Source of the DNA: Deltaproteobacteria bacterium
Lineage (GTDB): Bacteria; Myxococcota_A; Polyangia; Haliangiales; JADYYK01
Assembly (NCBI GenBank): GCA_020853705.1
Contig: JADYYK010000073.1
Coordinates: forward strand, 1-47,471
Direction: 5' to 3'
DNA length: 47,471 bases
Below the pieces are notes generated by a model that saw only the letters and a program-made list of their open reading frames with translations, searched no databases and was not told where the DNA came from. Position 1 is the first letter of the stretch. Each line of letters begins with the position of its first letter. Both the position numbers and the translations under genes were made by a program. Below, one piece after another: positions 30,482-38,644 of the stretch.

Positions 30482-30811
30482 ATGTCCGACACCCTGCAAT
30501 TCAGCAACGTGACCGCCGTCGCCAAGGCCAACGTCTACTTCGAGGGCAAGGTCGTCAGCCACACCATCCTGCTGGCCGACGGCAAGAAGAAGACCCTGGG
30601 CCTGATCTACCCCGGCGAGTACCACTTCGGCACCGACGCCGCCGAGCGCATGGACATCACCGCGGGCCGCTGCAAGATCCGCCTCGACGGCGACCCGGCC
30701 TGGCGCGACATCGAGGCCGGCGCCGCCTTCGAGGTGCCCGCCCACTCCGGCTTCGACATCGTGGTCGCCGCCGACGCCGGCATCGCCCAGTACATCTGCT
30801 CGTTCGAGTAG
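30482..30811 (+). CDS. ppnP: Pyrimidine/purine nucleoside phosphorylase (DUF1255)
   Basis: 109 residues, a single cupin domain. NVYFEGKVVSHTI, TLGLIYPGEYHFGTDAAERM, GRCKIRL, FEVPAHSGFDI and the YICSFE end align throughout with E. coli PpnP (YaiE), which phosphorolyses several nucleosides to base and ribose-1-phosphate. ATG 30482 is the only suitable start; the longer open frame is antisense to the neighbouring lipoprotein. CATATT about nine bases upstream may be the -10 and overlaps the divergent gene's start codon. Confidence 0.92.
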   Translation: MSDTLQFSNVTAVAKANVYFEGKVVSHTILLADGKKKTLGLIYPGEYHFGTDAAERMDITAGRCKIRLDGDPAWRDIEAGAAFEVPAHSGFDIVVAADAGIAQYICSFE

Positions 30812-30833
30812 CCTCTCCTCTCTGAACAGCCTG

Positions 30834-31715
30834 CTAGTAGGTGTACAGCGCGGCGATCTCGGTGTTCACGCTCGAAGTGAAGACCACGCGGGCGCAGTGC
30901 TGCGCGGCGTGCAGATAGGCGCGGCTGCCCAGCAGCCCTTGCAGGTCGTCATAGCGGTTGGGCGCCGGGTTGAAGTCCCACACATAGATCATGGGATAGG
31001 TGTTCTCCATCGGGTCGGCGCCGAAGGTGAAGACCACGCCGCGGCTGCTCGCGCTGGCGTCGTGCTGGTAGTCCGAGGTGTGGCGCACCGAGAGGCGCGG
31101 CTGGCCGGTCTGCGCGTACAGGATGAGGTGGGTCGGGAAGCTGAAGGTCTTGTAGTCGGTGACCACGCCACCCGAGTAGGTCAGCAGCGCCTGCGTGTGC
31201 GGCACCGGCGTGCCCCAGGGGCCACAGGTGTCGGGGGTCGCGCCGGTGCAGCTGCGGGTGCGACGCATCAGCGTGGCATCGCCGAGCTTGCTGCGCGGCG
31301 CGGCGCCGAGCAGGGTCAGGGCCGCGGTGCTGGTCAGCGCGGGGGCGCCGCAGCTGCCGGGCTCGAACGGGTCGCTGCTCACGGTGGCGTCGGGCGCGGC
31401 GTCGGTCCCCAGCGTGGCGTCCGCCGCGGCGGCATCGGCAAGGGCGCCGTCGGCGCTCGCGCCGGCGTCCGCGCTCGCGCCGGCGTCCGCGCTCGCGCCG
31501 GCGTCGGCGCTCGCGGCGGCGTCAGCGCTCGCGCCGGCATCGGCGCTCGCGCCGGCGTCCACGCTCGCGCCGGCGTCCACGCTCGCGCCGGCATCCCCGG
31601 TGTCGGCGTCGCCAGGGCTGCCGGCATCGGGCGCAGCGCCACCGCCGGACCCGCAGCCAGCGGCCAGCAGGACCAGCGCGGTCAACAGCGACAGGACAGG
31701 GCGCGGGGCAGACAC
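30834..31715 (-). CDS. Lipoprotein with DAGAS tandem-repeat linker
   Basis: 293 residues. Lipoprotein signal ends in LAAGC (C21). Residues about 30-105 are a low-complexity stalk built from a five-residue repeat (DAGAS with V or A), encoded by about ten near-perfect 15-base repeats at 31447-31610. The C-terminal 190 residues have four or more cysteines and strands such as HLILYAQTGQPRLSVRHTS and YPMIYVWDFNPAPNRYDDL; family not recognised. Such Ala/Asp stalks are common in myxobacterial surface lipoproteins. Confidence 0.72.
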   Translation of the reverse strand: MSAPRPVLSLLTALVLLAAGCGSGGGAAPDAGSPGDADTGDAGASVDAGASVDAGASADAGASADAAASADAGASADAGASADAGASADGALADAAAADATLGTDAAPDATVSSDPFEPGSCGAPALTSTAALTLLGAAPRSKLGDATLMRRTRSCTGATPDTCGPWGTPVPHTQALLTYSGGVVTDYKTFSFPTHLILYAQTGQPRLSVRHTSDYQHDASASSRGVVFTFGADPMENTYPMIYVWDFNPAPNRYDDLQGLLGSRAYLHAAQHCARVVFTSSVNTEIAALYTY

Positions 31716-31785
31716 GGTGCCCAGTCTACGGCAGCTGTCACCCCGCCTTCCTCTTGATGGTCGGCGGAGACCACGCCACCCCGCG

Positions 31786-32994
31786 TCAAGGCGCGGTCAA
31801 CGTCTCCAGCGCCTCGGCGACCTCGTCACGGATCTCGAACCAGCGCGCCACCGGCGCCAGCAGCACCACGGCATAGCCGGCCTCCTGCCCGCGCAGGATC
31901 CAGACCTCGTAGCGCAGCCGCTCGTCCTGCTGCATGGTCTCGCCCGCGAAGTACGCGACCTCGCCGGGCAGGTCCAGCTTGCCCGCGCTCTTGCCCCTGG
32001 GCGCGCCGGGGTCGGTGCCGCCGAGCGCGCGCAGCACGCCCTCCTTCAACTTGGGCCAGGGGTCGTCGCCCTGCGCCATCGCCATCGACGTGATGATGAG
32101 GCCGGCCTGCGCCGGCCCCTCGGCGACCGGCACCACCAGCGCCAGGTACGACCCGGTGAAGCGCGCCGCGTCCGCCAGCTGCGTCATGATCAGCCAGTCG
32201 ACCGGGTAGCGCAGCGACCAGCGGTGCTTGCTGTTGCGGTAGGTCGCGCGCGCGCCCGCCACCGCCAGCGAGAAGCCGCGCGCTGGCGCCGTCAGCGGTG
32301 CCAGGGGCTGCCCGCTGGCCAGCGCGGCGTCGAGCTCGTCGGCCATCGCCTTGGCCTGGTCATCGTCGGGGCGCGCGTCGAGGTACTCCTGCAGCGTGAC
32401 CCGCGCCTCCCTGGCGCGACCGGCGCCGCGCTGCGCGCTGGCCAGCACCACCAGCACCGCCAGCCGCTCGTCACCGCTGGCGCGCTTGGCCTCGCCGTCC
32501 AGCAGCGTCATGGTCTCGGCGAAGTGGAAGCGCTGGTTCTGCAGCGCGCCCAGCAGCACCTTGTCCCGCGTGGTCTTGGTCTTCTGCACCAGCTGTCCGC
32601 CCAGACCGATGGCGATCTCGAGCGCGCCATCGACGCCCAGCGCGTGCTCGACCGCGGCGACCTGCATGGCCGCGCGCAGCGCCTTGGTGCCGGTCTCGTC
32701 GGGCGCGATCAGCGGCAGCACCTCGTGCAGCTCGCGGCTGGCCTCCAGGCGCAGGCGCACCCGGTCGGCGTCCTTGGCGGCCAGCGCCTGCGGCTCGACC
32801 TCGTTCAGCCAGGCCTCGGTGGCGGCCAGCTTGCGCCCCGCGGCGCCCGGCGCCAGCTGCGAGATGGCCGGCAGATCCTCCACCGGCGGGATGGGCGCCA
32901 GCTCGCGCGACTTGACGTAGCGACGGCAGCCTCCCAGGGAGGTCACCGCAAGGAGCACCACCGCCAGGCGGTTCTTGGTCGTCATCGCGCGCAT
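31786..32994 (-). CDS. Lipoprotein with helical-repeat region and PsbP-like C-terminus
   Basis: 402 residues from ATG 32994 (ATG 32985, three codons later, is equally possible). Lipoprotein signal ends in LGGC. Residues about 40-240 are Ala/Leu/Arg-rich helices of TPR-like spacing (HFAETMTLLDGEAKRASGDERLAVLVVLASAQ). Residues about 255-400 look like a PsbP-type or DUF1795-like sheet (HRWSLRYPVDWLIMTQ ... YEVWILRGQEAGYAVVLLAP). Function unknown. Divergent from the TetR gene with about 100 bases between. Confidence 0.65.
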   Translation of the reverse strand: MRAMTTKNRLAVVLLAVTSLGGCRRYVKSRELAPIPPVEDLPAISQLAPGAAGRKLAATEAWLNEVEPQALAAKDADRVRLRLEASRELHEVLPLIAPDETGTKALRAAMQVAAVEHALGVDGALEIAIGLGGQLVQKTKTTRDKVLLGALQNQRFHFAETMTLLDGEAKRASGDERLAVLVVLASAQRGAGRAREARVTLQEYLDARPDDDQAKAMADELDAALASGQPLAPLTAPARGFSLAVAGARATYRNSKHRWSLRYPVDWLIMTQLADAARFTGSYLALVVPVAEGPAQAGLIITSMAMAQGDDPWPKLKEGVLRALGGTDPGAPRGKSAGKLDLPGEVAYFAGETMQQDERLRYEVWILRGQEAGYAVVLLAPVARWFEIRDEVAEALETLTAP

Positions 32995-33060
32995 AGGTAC
33001 CACATTCCGACCCGTTCCGACCCGTACTCGCCCGTCCCGGTTGCATGCCGGGATGGGCGA

Positions 33061-33089
33061 TTGACTTTTGTTTAACAACTGACTAAACC
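33061..33089 (+). promoter_or_regulatory. Promoter with inverted-repeat operator for the TetR gene
   Basis: TTGACT (33061-33066), 17 bases, then TAAACC (33084-33089), eight bases before GTG 33097 counting to the start. An inverted repeat GTTTA-N9-TAAAC (33070-33088) covers the spacer and -10, a typical place for TetR autorepression. This region is much more AT-rich than its surroundings. Confidence 0.5.
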
Positions 33090-33096
33090 GGCGGCT

Positions 33097-33750
33097 GTGA
33101 GTGTTTTGTCTACCAGTGGTAACGGGAAGCGTGGGCGGGGTGTGCGGTCGGCGACCGATACACGGGTCAAGATCCTCGAGGCGGCGCGCGCGGTCTTCGC
33201 CGCCCGCGGCTTCGACGGCGCCCGCATGCGCGCCATCGCCAGCAAGGCCCGGGTCAATCTGGCCCTGATTCACTACCATTTCGGCGGCAAGGAGCTGCTC
33301 TACGAGTCGGTCATCGAGTCGGCCTTCGCCGAGATCGCGACCTCGACCGAGCGGGTCGCGCTGACCATCACCGACCCTTACGCCGCGGTCGGCGCCTTCG
33401 TCGATCTCATCACCGACTACTTCGTGCACAACCACGAGGTCCAGGCCATCGTGTCGCGCGAGTCCGCCGACGGCGGTCGCCGTATGAAGGCCGTGGTCGA
33501 GCGCAGCCTCAAGGTGCCCTTCACCCTGGCCGCCGGCTTCTACGAGGAGGCCGCCCGCAAGGGCCTGGTGGCGCCCTTCGACGGACGTCACTGGGTGGTC
33601 AACGTCTTCGGGATGATCGCCTGGTATTTCCACAATTTGAAGGTCGTGGAGATGCTCTGGCCCGAGGACCTCGAGGCCCCCGCGGTGGTCGCACGCCGCA
33701 AGGCCGAGATGACCCGCCTGATCCTCGACGGCATCCGCCCGCGCAACTGA
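33097..33750 (+). CDS. TetR/AcrR-family transcriptional regulator
   Basis: 217 residues from GTG 33097. After a basic N-terminal extension, the TetR helix-turn-helix is clear: TRVKILEAARAVFAARGFDGARMRAIASKARVNLALIHYHFGGKELLY. The C-terminal 150 residues are the helical ligand-binding and dimer domain with the YFxHNHEVQ... pattern of the fatty-acid or multidrug type. The upstream inverted repeat suggests autoregulation; other targets may be the divergent lipoprotein gene. Its TGA lies in a hairpin shared with the convergent cytochrome gene. Confidence 0.9.
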   Translation: MSVLSTSGNGKRGRGVRSATDTRVKILEAARAVFAARGFDGARMRAIASKARVNLALIHYHFGGKELLYESVIESAFAEIATSTERVALTITDPYAAVGAFVDLITDYFVHNHEVQAIVSRESADGGRRMKAVVERSLKVPFTLAAGFYEEAARKGLVAPFDGRHWVVNVFGMIAWYFHNLKVVEMLWPEDLEAPAVVARRKAEMTRLILDGIRPRN

Positions 33751-33764
33751 GCCTGGCGCAGGCT
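33750..33764. terminator. Hairpin bridging two convergent stop codons
   Basis: AGCCTG-GCG-CAGGCT: a perfect 6-base stem with a 3-base loop. It begins at the last base of the TetR TGA and ends inside the TAG of the minus-strand cytochrome gene. Bidirectional termination is inferred. Confidence 0.5.
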
Positions 33765-34146
33765 ACTGGGCGCCGGGACGCGACCCCGCCTGGAGGGGCC
33801 TGCTGCGGGCCGACAGCGCGACCAGGTAGCGCTCGACGCGGTCCTGATCGGCCTGGGTCAGCTTGGCGCGCTGGGCCATCTCACCGATGAGGTGCGGCCA
33901 CTCGGTGGGGCCGTGCTGGCTGGGCTGGTACAGGACGTGGCAGCTGCCGCAGCGCGACTGGTAGACGTCGCGGCCCTGCTGCAGCTCGGCCAGGGTCAGG
34001 CCGGGATAGCGCGACGAGACCCGGCCGAGGTCGGCCGTGGTCGGCGTCGGCGGCGGCCGCGTGCAGCAGACCGCGAGCAGGCTGCCCCCCGCCAGCAGCA
34101 GGGCGACCACGAATCGTCTGATATTGAGAACCAACATCAATTTCAC
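33763..34146 (-). CDS. Monohaem c-type cytochrome lipoprotein
   Basis: 127 residues from GTG 34146 (ATG 34137 is possible). A hydrophobic signal ends in LAVCC, a probable lipobox. One haem site, C66-GS-C69-H70 in RDVYQSRCGSCHVLYQP, followed by WPHLIGEMAQRAKLTQADQDRVERYL, the usual class I cytochrome c helix; the Met there may be the axial ligand. Probably shuttles electrons in the periplasm or at the outer membrane. A strong promoter (TTGACA-17-TAGTTT) lies just upstream. Confidence 0.82.
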   Translation of the reverse strand: MKLMLVLNIRRFVVALLLAGGSLLAVCCTRPPPTPTTADLGRVSSRYPGLTLAELQQGRDVYQSRCGSCHVLYQPSQHGPTEWPHLIGEMAQRAKLTQADQDRVERYLVALSARSRPLQAGSRPGAQ

Positions 34147-34154
34147 CGATCCCC

Positions 34155-34183
34155 AAACTAGTCGCTGACACCCTCGCTGTCAA
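34155..34183 (-). promoter_or_regulatory. Consensus-like promoter for the monohaem cytochrome
   Basis: On the minus strand TTGACA (34178-34183) and TAGTTT (34155-34160) are separated by exactly 17 bases. The -10 ends eight bases before GTG 34146, so the transcript has almost no leader, although GGGGA there could also act as a Shine-Dalgarno. Confidence 0.6.
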
Positions 34184-34288
34184 GCGCACCGCCGTGCCCC
34201 CGCGCACCCCGCAGTGCGCCTTGCGTGACGACCCGCGCTTCTTCACACTGAAGAGGCAGCCACTGCGATCAAGCGACCAGGAGGGCTC

Positions 34289-35134
34289 GTGTCCACGCCC
34301 GCGCAGCACCCACCGCAGCTCCGCCCCGTGCTCATCGGGCTGGCGCTGTGCGGCCTGGGGCTCGCGGTGCTGACCCTGCTGGTGCCCTGGCGCGCCACGC
34401 CGGGCGAGCGCGCGCCCCCTGCGGCCGCCCCCGCGCCGGCGACCGCGCTGCCCGCGGGTGACCGCGTCGGCCCCGAGGGCATCGGCCAGGCGCTGCAGTA
34501 CACCCTGACCCTCGAGGGCGACGGGATCTACGGCACCGGCTTCCTGGTCGACCCCGCTCGCGGGCTGGCGGTCACCGCCTGGCACGTGGTCTCCGACATG
34601 AAGGCGCCGCGCGCGACCTTCTATGACGGCCACGTGGTCAGCGCGCGCCTGGTCGCCAGCGACAAGAAGCTCGACCTCGCCCTGCTCGAGCTGCCGCCGC
34701 AGAAGGGGCTGCCGGCGCCCGCGCTGGGCGACGTCACCGCGATGCAGCCCGGCGACGAGGTGTTCTCGGTCGGCGCGCCGCGCAAGCTCGGCTTCACGGT
34801 GTCGCGCGGCATCGTCAGCTTCGTGGGCCGCACCATGGAGGGCGCGCGCTACCTGCAGGCCGACATGTCGATCAACGACGGCAACTCGGGCGGCCCCGTG
34901 ATCGACGCCCACGGCCGCATCGTCGGCGTCATCTCCTTCATCTACCGCCGCGCCCAGGGGCTGTCGTTCGCGCTGCCCATCAACTACGTCGTCGATCGCT
35001 GGGCCGAGCGGCTGGCGCCCACGACGCCGCTGGAGCAGGCGCACCGCGCAGCCTATCTGGAGCGCTTCGCGGCCTGGCAGCGCCTGACCACCCCAGGCCC
35101 GCTGCGCAGCGAAGGGGCGAAGGGGAGCGATTGA
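34289..35134 (+). CDS. HtrA-like (S1C) trypsin-fold serine protease without PDZ domain
   Basis: 281 residues from GTG 34289 (AGGAGGG upstream). One N-terminal membrane helix (about 12-33) anchors it, followed by a Pro/Ala linker. The protease domain has H99 (TAWHVV), D129 (LDLALLE) and S200 (NDGNSGGPV), with the DegP-like strand VISFIYRRAQGLSFALPINYV. HtrA proteins normally carry one or two PDZ domains after this point; here only about 40 helical residues follow. Envelope protein quality control is the likely role. Divergent from the monohaem cytochrome. Confidence 0.88.
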   Translation: MSTPAQHPPQLRPVLIGLALCGLGLAVLTLLVPWRATPGERAPPAAAPAPATALPAGDRVGPEGIGQALQYTLTLEGDGIYGTGFLVDPARGLAVTAWHVVSDMKAPRATFYDGHVVSARLVASDKKLDLALLELPPQKGLPAPALGDVTAMQPGDEVFSVGAPRKLGFTVSRGIVSFVGRTMEGARYLQADMSINDGNSGGPVIDAHGRIVGVISFIYRRAQGLSFALPINYVVDRWAERLAPTTPLEQAHRAAYLERFAAWQRLTTPGPLRSEGAKGSD

Positions 35135-35180
35135 AAGCTGCACCATCGCGCGATCCGATCCCGCGCGTGATCTGTCAAGA

Positions 35181-35210
35181 TTGAAACACGCTCACGCGGG
35201 GTGCTACCCA
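35181..35210 (+). promoter_or_regulatory. Probable promoter for the ATP-grasp/P1-peptidase operon
   Basis: TTGAAA (35181-35186), 18 bases, TACCCA (35205-35210). The transcript would have a leader of about 30 bases, in which ACCCA and TGGGT arms could pair, before the Shine-Dalgarno GAAGGAG and ATG 35246. Confidence 0.4.
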
Positions 35211-35245
35211 CCATCTGTTCCAAAAGGTGGATGGGTGAAGGAGCC

Positions 35246-37471
35246 ATGAAGCTCGCGCTGACGCACAACCTCAGGTTGACCGATTCCGAGGACGAAGCAG
35301 AGTTCGACTCTGCTGAAACGGTGGAGGCGATCGCGAACGCCCTCGCAGGTGCCGGCCACGAGGTCGAGCGCATCGAGGTGTCGGGACCCGCGTCGCATCT
35401 GGCGTCGCGCCTCGAGGCCTTCGGCCCCGACCTCATCTTCAACATCGCCGAGGGCAAGCGCGGTCGCACCCGCGAGGCCTTCTACCCGGCCTTCTTCGAG
35501 GAGCTCGGCTTCCCGTACACCGGGTCGGACGCCTACGTCCTCACGGTCACGCTCGACAAGTGGCTGACCAAGCTGGTGCTGGCCGCGCAGGGCATCGACT
35601 CGCCGCGGGGTCGCCTGGTGACGCCGTCGGACCTGCCGCGCATCTCGGAGGGCTCGCTGCCGCACCTGGCGCTGCCCGTCATCGTCAAGCCCAACTACGA
35701 GGGCTCGTCCAAGGGCGTGTGTGACGACTCGGTCGCGCGCGACGGGCGCCAGCTGTCGCGCGTCCTGCAGCGCACGCTGGAGCAGTTCCCGTCCGGCGTC
35801 CTGGTCGAGGAGCTCATCGCGGGCACCGACGTCACCGTCGGTCTGCTCGAGGGCGTGCACGCCGACAGCCCCGACCAGGAGTGGGGCGGGGTGCTGCACC
35901 CGGTCGACTACAACATCGAGCCGTCGGCGCGCTCCAAGTACAACATCTACGACTACCGCCTGAAGAGCACCGACTCGTCGATGGTCTCGGTGCGCTGCCC
36001 GGCCGACCTGCCGCGCGACGTCCAGATCCGTCTGCGCTCGATCGCGCGCAACGTGTTCCGCGCCATCGGCGTGCGCGACATGGGGCGCATCGACTTCCGC
36101 CTCGGCGACGACGGCCGGATCTACCTGCTCGAGGTCAACGCGCTGCCCTCGCTGGAGAAGGGCTCCAGCCTGTTCTCGGCGGCCGCGCGCGAGGGGCTGA
36201 CCTACGACAGCGCCATCCAGTCCATCGTGCACTCGGCCGCGCTGCGCTGGAAGCTGCCCATCACCGGGCCGGTGCGCTCCAAGAAGCGCGACACCGCGGT
36301 GCGCGTCGGCTTCATCTACAACATGAAGCGCGTCGACTCCAAGACCGGGGGCGACGCCGAGGCCGAGTACGATCCGCCCGAGACCATCAACGCCATCTCG
36401 GACGCCATCTCGTCCCACGGCCACGCCGTCATCCACCTGGAGGCCACCCCGGATCTGCCGCGCCTGCTGGCGGAGTCGGGCGTCGACCTGGTGTTCAACA
36501 TCGCCGAGGGTGTCGGCTCCGGCGTGCGCGGTCGCGAGGCCCAGGTGCCCGCGCTGTGCGAGATCGTCGGCATCCCGTACACCGGCTCGGACAGCTCGAC
36601 GCTGGCCATCGCGCTCGACAAGGCGCTGACCAAGAAGGTGCTCAAGCAGCACGGCATCCTGACCCCCGAGTTCCAGCTGATGCAGTCGGGGCGCGAGCGG
36701 CTGTCGCCCAACCTCAAGTTCCCGGTCATCGTGAAGCCCAACGCCGAGGGCTCGTCCAAGGGCATCGGCTCGGCGTCGGTGTGTGACGACGAGGCCCGCC
36801 TGCGCACCCTGGTGCGCGAGCTGGCCGAGAAGTACGACCAGCCGGCGCTGGTCGAGGAGTACATCACCGGCCGCGAGTTCACCGTCGGGCTGCTCGGGGG
36901 CAGCCGCCCGCGCGTGCTGCCGCCGATGGAGATCCTGTTCAAGGACAAGGGCAACGAGCGGCCCGTGTACGACTACACCATCAAGCAGGAGTGGGAGAAG
37001 CACGTCTCCTACGAGTGCCCGGCCAAGCTGACCGCGACCGAGCTCGAGAACGTCAAGCGCGCCGCGCGCGACACCTTCCTGGCGCTGGGCTGCCGCGACG
37101 TCGCGCGCGTCGATCTGCGCATGAACGCGGCCGGCCTGGTCTACGTCCTCGAGGCCAACCCGCTGCCTGGGCTGACCCCCGACTACTCCGACCTGGTGCT
37201 GATCTCGAAGGCCGCCAACATCAGCTACCACACGCTGATCGGCGAGATCCTGGCCGGCGGCCTCAAGCGCCTGCGCGAGAAGCGGCGCGAGGAGCAGGAG
37301 GATCGCGCCGAGGCCAAGCGCGCCGCCGAGCGCGCGGAGAAGCCGGCTGAAAAGCCCGCCGCCGCCGTCACCAGCAATGGCAACGGCGGCAACGGCCACG
37401 TGAATGGCAACGGCAACGGCAAAGTCCCGGGCGGCGCGGTGACCTCCACCAAGCCGGGAGAGGTCGGATAG
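35246..37471 (+). CDS. Tandem D-Ala-D-Ala-ligase-like double ATP-grasp protein
   Basis: 741 residues from ATG 35246 (GAAGGAG upstream; the ATG at 35231 is out of domain). Two complete Ddl-like units are fused (about 1-365 and 370-690). Each has a Ddl-type N-terminal domain (DLIFNIAEGKRGR; DLVFNIAEGVGSG), FPYTGSD / IPYTGSD, the ATP-grasp lysine loop (VIVKPNYEGSSKGV; VIVKPNAEGSSKGI) and the metal-binding end (LLEVNALPSLEKGSS; VLEANPLPGLTPDYSD), so both look active. They should join carboxylates to amines using ATP. The last 60 residues are a charged helix and an Asn-Gly-rich tail. Three bases before the P1-peptidase gene. Confidence 0.88.
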   Translation: MKLALTHNLRLTDSEDEAEFDSAETVEAIANALAGAGHEVERIEVSGPASHLASRLEAFGPDLIFNIAEGKRGRTREAFYPAFFEELGFPYTGSDAYVLTVTLDKWLTKLVLAAQGIDSPRGRLVTPSDLPRISEGSLPHLALPVIVKPNYEGSSKGVCDDSVARDGRQLSRVLQRTLEQFPSGVLVEELIAGTDVTVGLLEGVHADSPDQEWGGVLHPVDYNIEPSARSKYNIYDYRLKSTDSSMVSVRCPADLPRDVQIRLRSIARNVFRAIGVRDMGRIDFRLGDDGRIYLLEVNALPSLEKGSSLFSAAAREGLTYDSAIQSIVHSAALRWKLPITGPVRSKKRDTAVRVGFIYNMKRVDSKTGGDAEAEYDPPETINAISDAISSHGHAVIHLEATPDLPRLLAESGVDLVFNIAEGVGSGVRGREAQVPALCEIVGIPYTGSDSSTLAIALDKALTKKVLKQHGILTPEFQLMQSGRERLSPNLKFPVIVKPNAEGSSKGIGSASVCDDEARLRTLVRELAEKYDQPALVEEYITGREFTVGLLGGSRPRVLPPMEILFKDKGNERPVYDYTIKQEWEKHVSYECPAKLTATELENVKRAARDTFLALGCRDVARVDLRMNAAGLVYVLEANPLPGLTPDYSDLVLISKAANISYHTLIGEILAGGLKRLREKRREEQEDRAEAKRAAERAEKPAEKPAAAVTSNGNGGNGHVNGNGNGKVPGGAVTSTKPGEVG

Positions 37472-37474
37472 CCC

Positions 37475-38620
37475 ATGCCGGACGCCGATCGGCAGCGCCC
37501 GGCTGGGGCTGCGCCGCGGCGTCTGCGTGACTTCGGCATCGCGCTGGGCCACTACCCGACCGGGCCCGAGAATGCGCTGACCGACGTACCCGGTGTGCGC
37601 GTCGGCCACACCACGCTGATCCAGGGTGACGGCCCGCTGGTGCCCGGCAAGGGGCCGGTGCGCACCGGCGTCACCGCCATCGTACCCAGCGACAACATCT
37701 TCGACCAGCGCGTCATCGCCAACGGCTTCGTGCTCAACGGCGCCGGCGAGGTCTCGGGCATGACCCAGCTCACCGAGTGGGGCCTGCTGGAGACGCCGAT
37801 CCTGCTGACCAACACCATGTCGGTGGGCAAGGTCTCGGACGCCACCATCAAGTGGATGACGCGGCGCCACCCCGGCATCGGCACCGACTTCGACGTCCTC
37901 ATCCCCATCGTCGGCGAGTGTGACGACAGCTTCCTCAACGACGCCGTGGGGCGCCACATCCGCTCCGAGCACGTCTATCGCGCCATCGAGAGCGCCACCG
38001 CGGGGCGCGTGGCCGAGGGCTCGGTCGGGGCCGGCACCGGGATGATCACCTGCGACTTCAAGGGCGGCATCGGGACCTCGTCGCGGCGCGTCACCATCGA
38101 CGAGATCACCTACACGTTGGGCACCCTGGTGCTGACCAACTTCGGGGTCGCCAAGAACCTGCGCATCGACGGCGTCCCGGTCGGCGAGGTGCTGGAGCCC
38201 GACTACCGCGACGTCATCAAGCGCATGTACTCGTACGGGTCGATCATCTGCGTGGTGGCGACCGACGCGCCGATGCTGCCGGTGCAGCTGGGCCGGGTGT
38301 GCAAGCGGGCATCGCTGGGGATCGGGCGCTCGGGGTCGTACGCCGCGCACGGCTCGGGCGAGATCGTGGTCGGCTTCTCGACCGCCAACAAGGTGCCGCG
38401 CGTGGCGGCGCGCATGCGGACGCAGATCGACGTGCTGCTCGACACCGCGATGAACGGCTTCTACGAGGCCGTGGTCGAGTGCACCGAGGAGGCCATCGCC
38501 AACGCCCTGTTCCAGGGCGGCGACATGACCGGGCAGAGCGGCCACTTCGCGCCCGGGTTGCCGGCGGCGCGCGCGGCCGAGATCATCAAGCGCGCCCGCG
38601 CGGCCATCGTGCCGACCTGA
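37475..38620 (+). CDS. P1-family (DmpA/BapA-like) self-processing aminopeptidase
   Basis: 381 residues. Family motifs: NALTDVPGVRVGHTTL, RTGVTAIVP, NGFVLNGAGEVSGMTQL, VGAGTGMITCDFKGGIGTSSR and the cleavage site G255-S256 in YGSIICVVATDAPMLPVQL, where the enzyme cuts itself so that Ser becomes the N-terminal nucleophile. P1 enzymes remove N-terminal D- or beta-amino acids. Coupling to a Ddl-like ligase three bases upstream suggests the pair makes and trims, or recycles, a D- or beta-amino-acid peptide. No signal peptide. Confidence 0.9.
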   Translation: MPDADRQRPAGAAPRRLRDFGIALGHYPTGPENALTDVPGVRVGHTTLIQGDGPLVPGKGPVRTGVTAIVPSDNIFDQRVIANGFVLNGAGEVSGMTQLTEWGLLETPILLTNTMSVGKVSDATIKWMTRRHPGIGTDFDVLIPIVGECDDSFLNDAVGRHIRSEHVYRAIESATAGRVAEGSVGAGTGMITCDFKGGIGTSSRRVTIDEITYTLGTLVLTNFGVAKNLRIDGVPVGEVLEPDYRDVIKRMYSYGSIICVVATDAPMLPVQLGRVCKRASLGIGRSGSYAAHGSGEIVVGFSTANKVPRVAARMRTQIDVLLDTAMNGFYEAVVECTEEAIANALFQGGDMTGQSGHFAPGLPAARAAEIIKRARAAIVPT

Positions 38621-38631
38621 GGCATCTCGGC

Positions 38632-38637
38632 TAGACT
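38632..38637 (+). promoter_or_regulatory. -10 box for the propeller gene
   Basis: TAGACT lies seven bases before ATG 38645, in the 24 bases after the P1-peptidase stop. It suggests a separate leaderless transcript and supports ATG 38645 over GTG 38639. Confidence 0.4.
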
Positions 38638-38644
38638 GGTGGAG

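Noticed and set aside
31447..31610. 15-base tandem repeat as a separate mobile or regulatory repeat
   Set aside because: It stays in frame and encodes the DAGAS stalk of a lipoprotein, so it is part of that gene.
35204..38545. A 1113-codon open frame on the minus strand across the ATP-grasp and P1-peptidase genes
   Set aside because: Antisense shadow of two well-conserved genes, with low-complexity composition and no recognisable motif.
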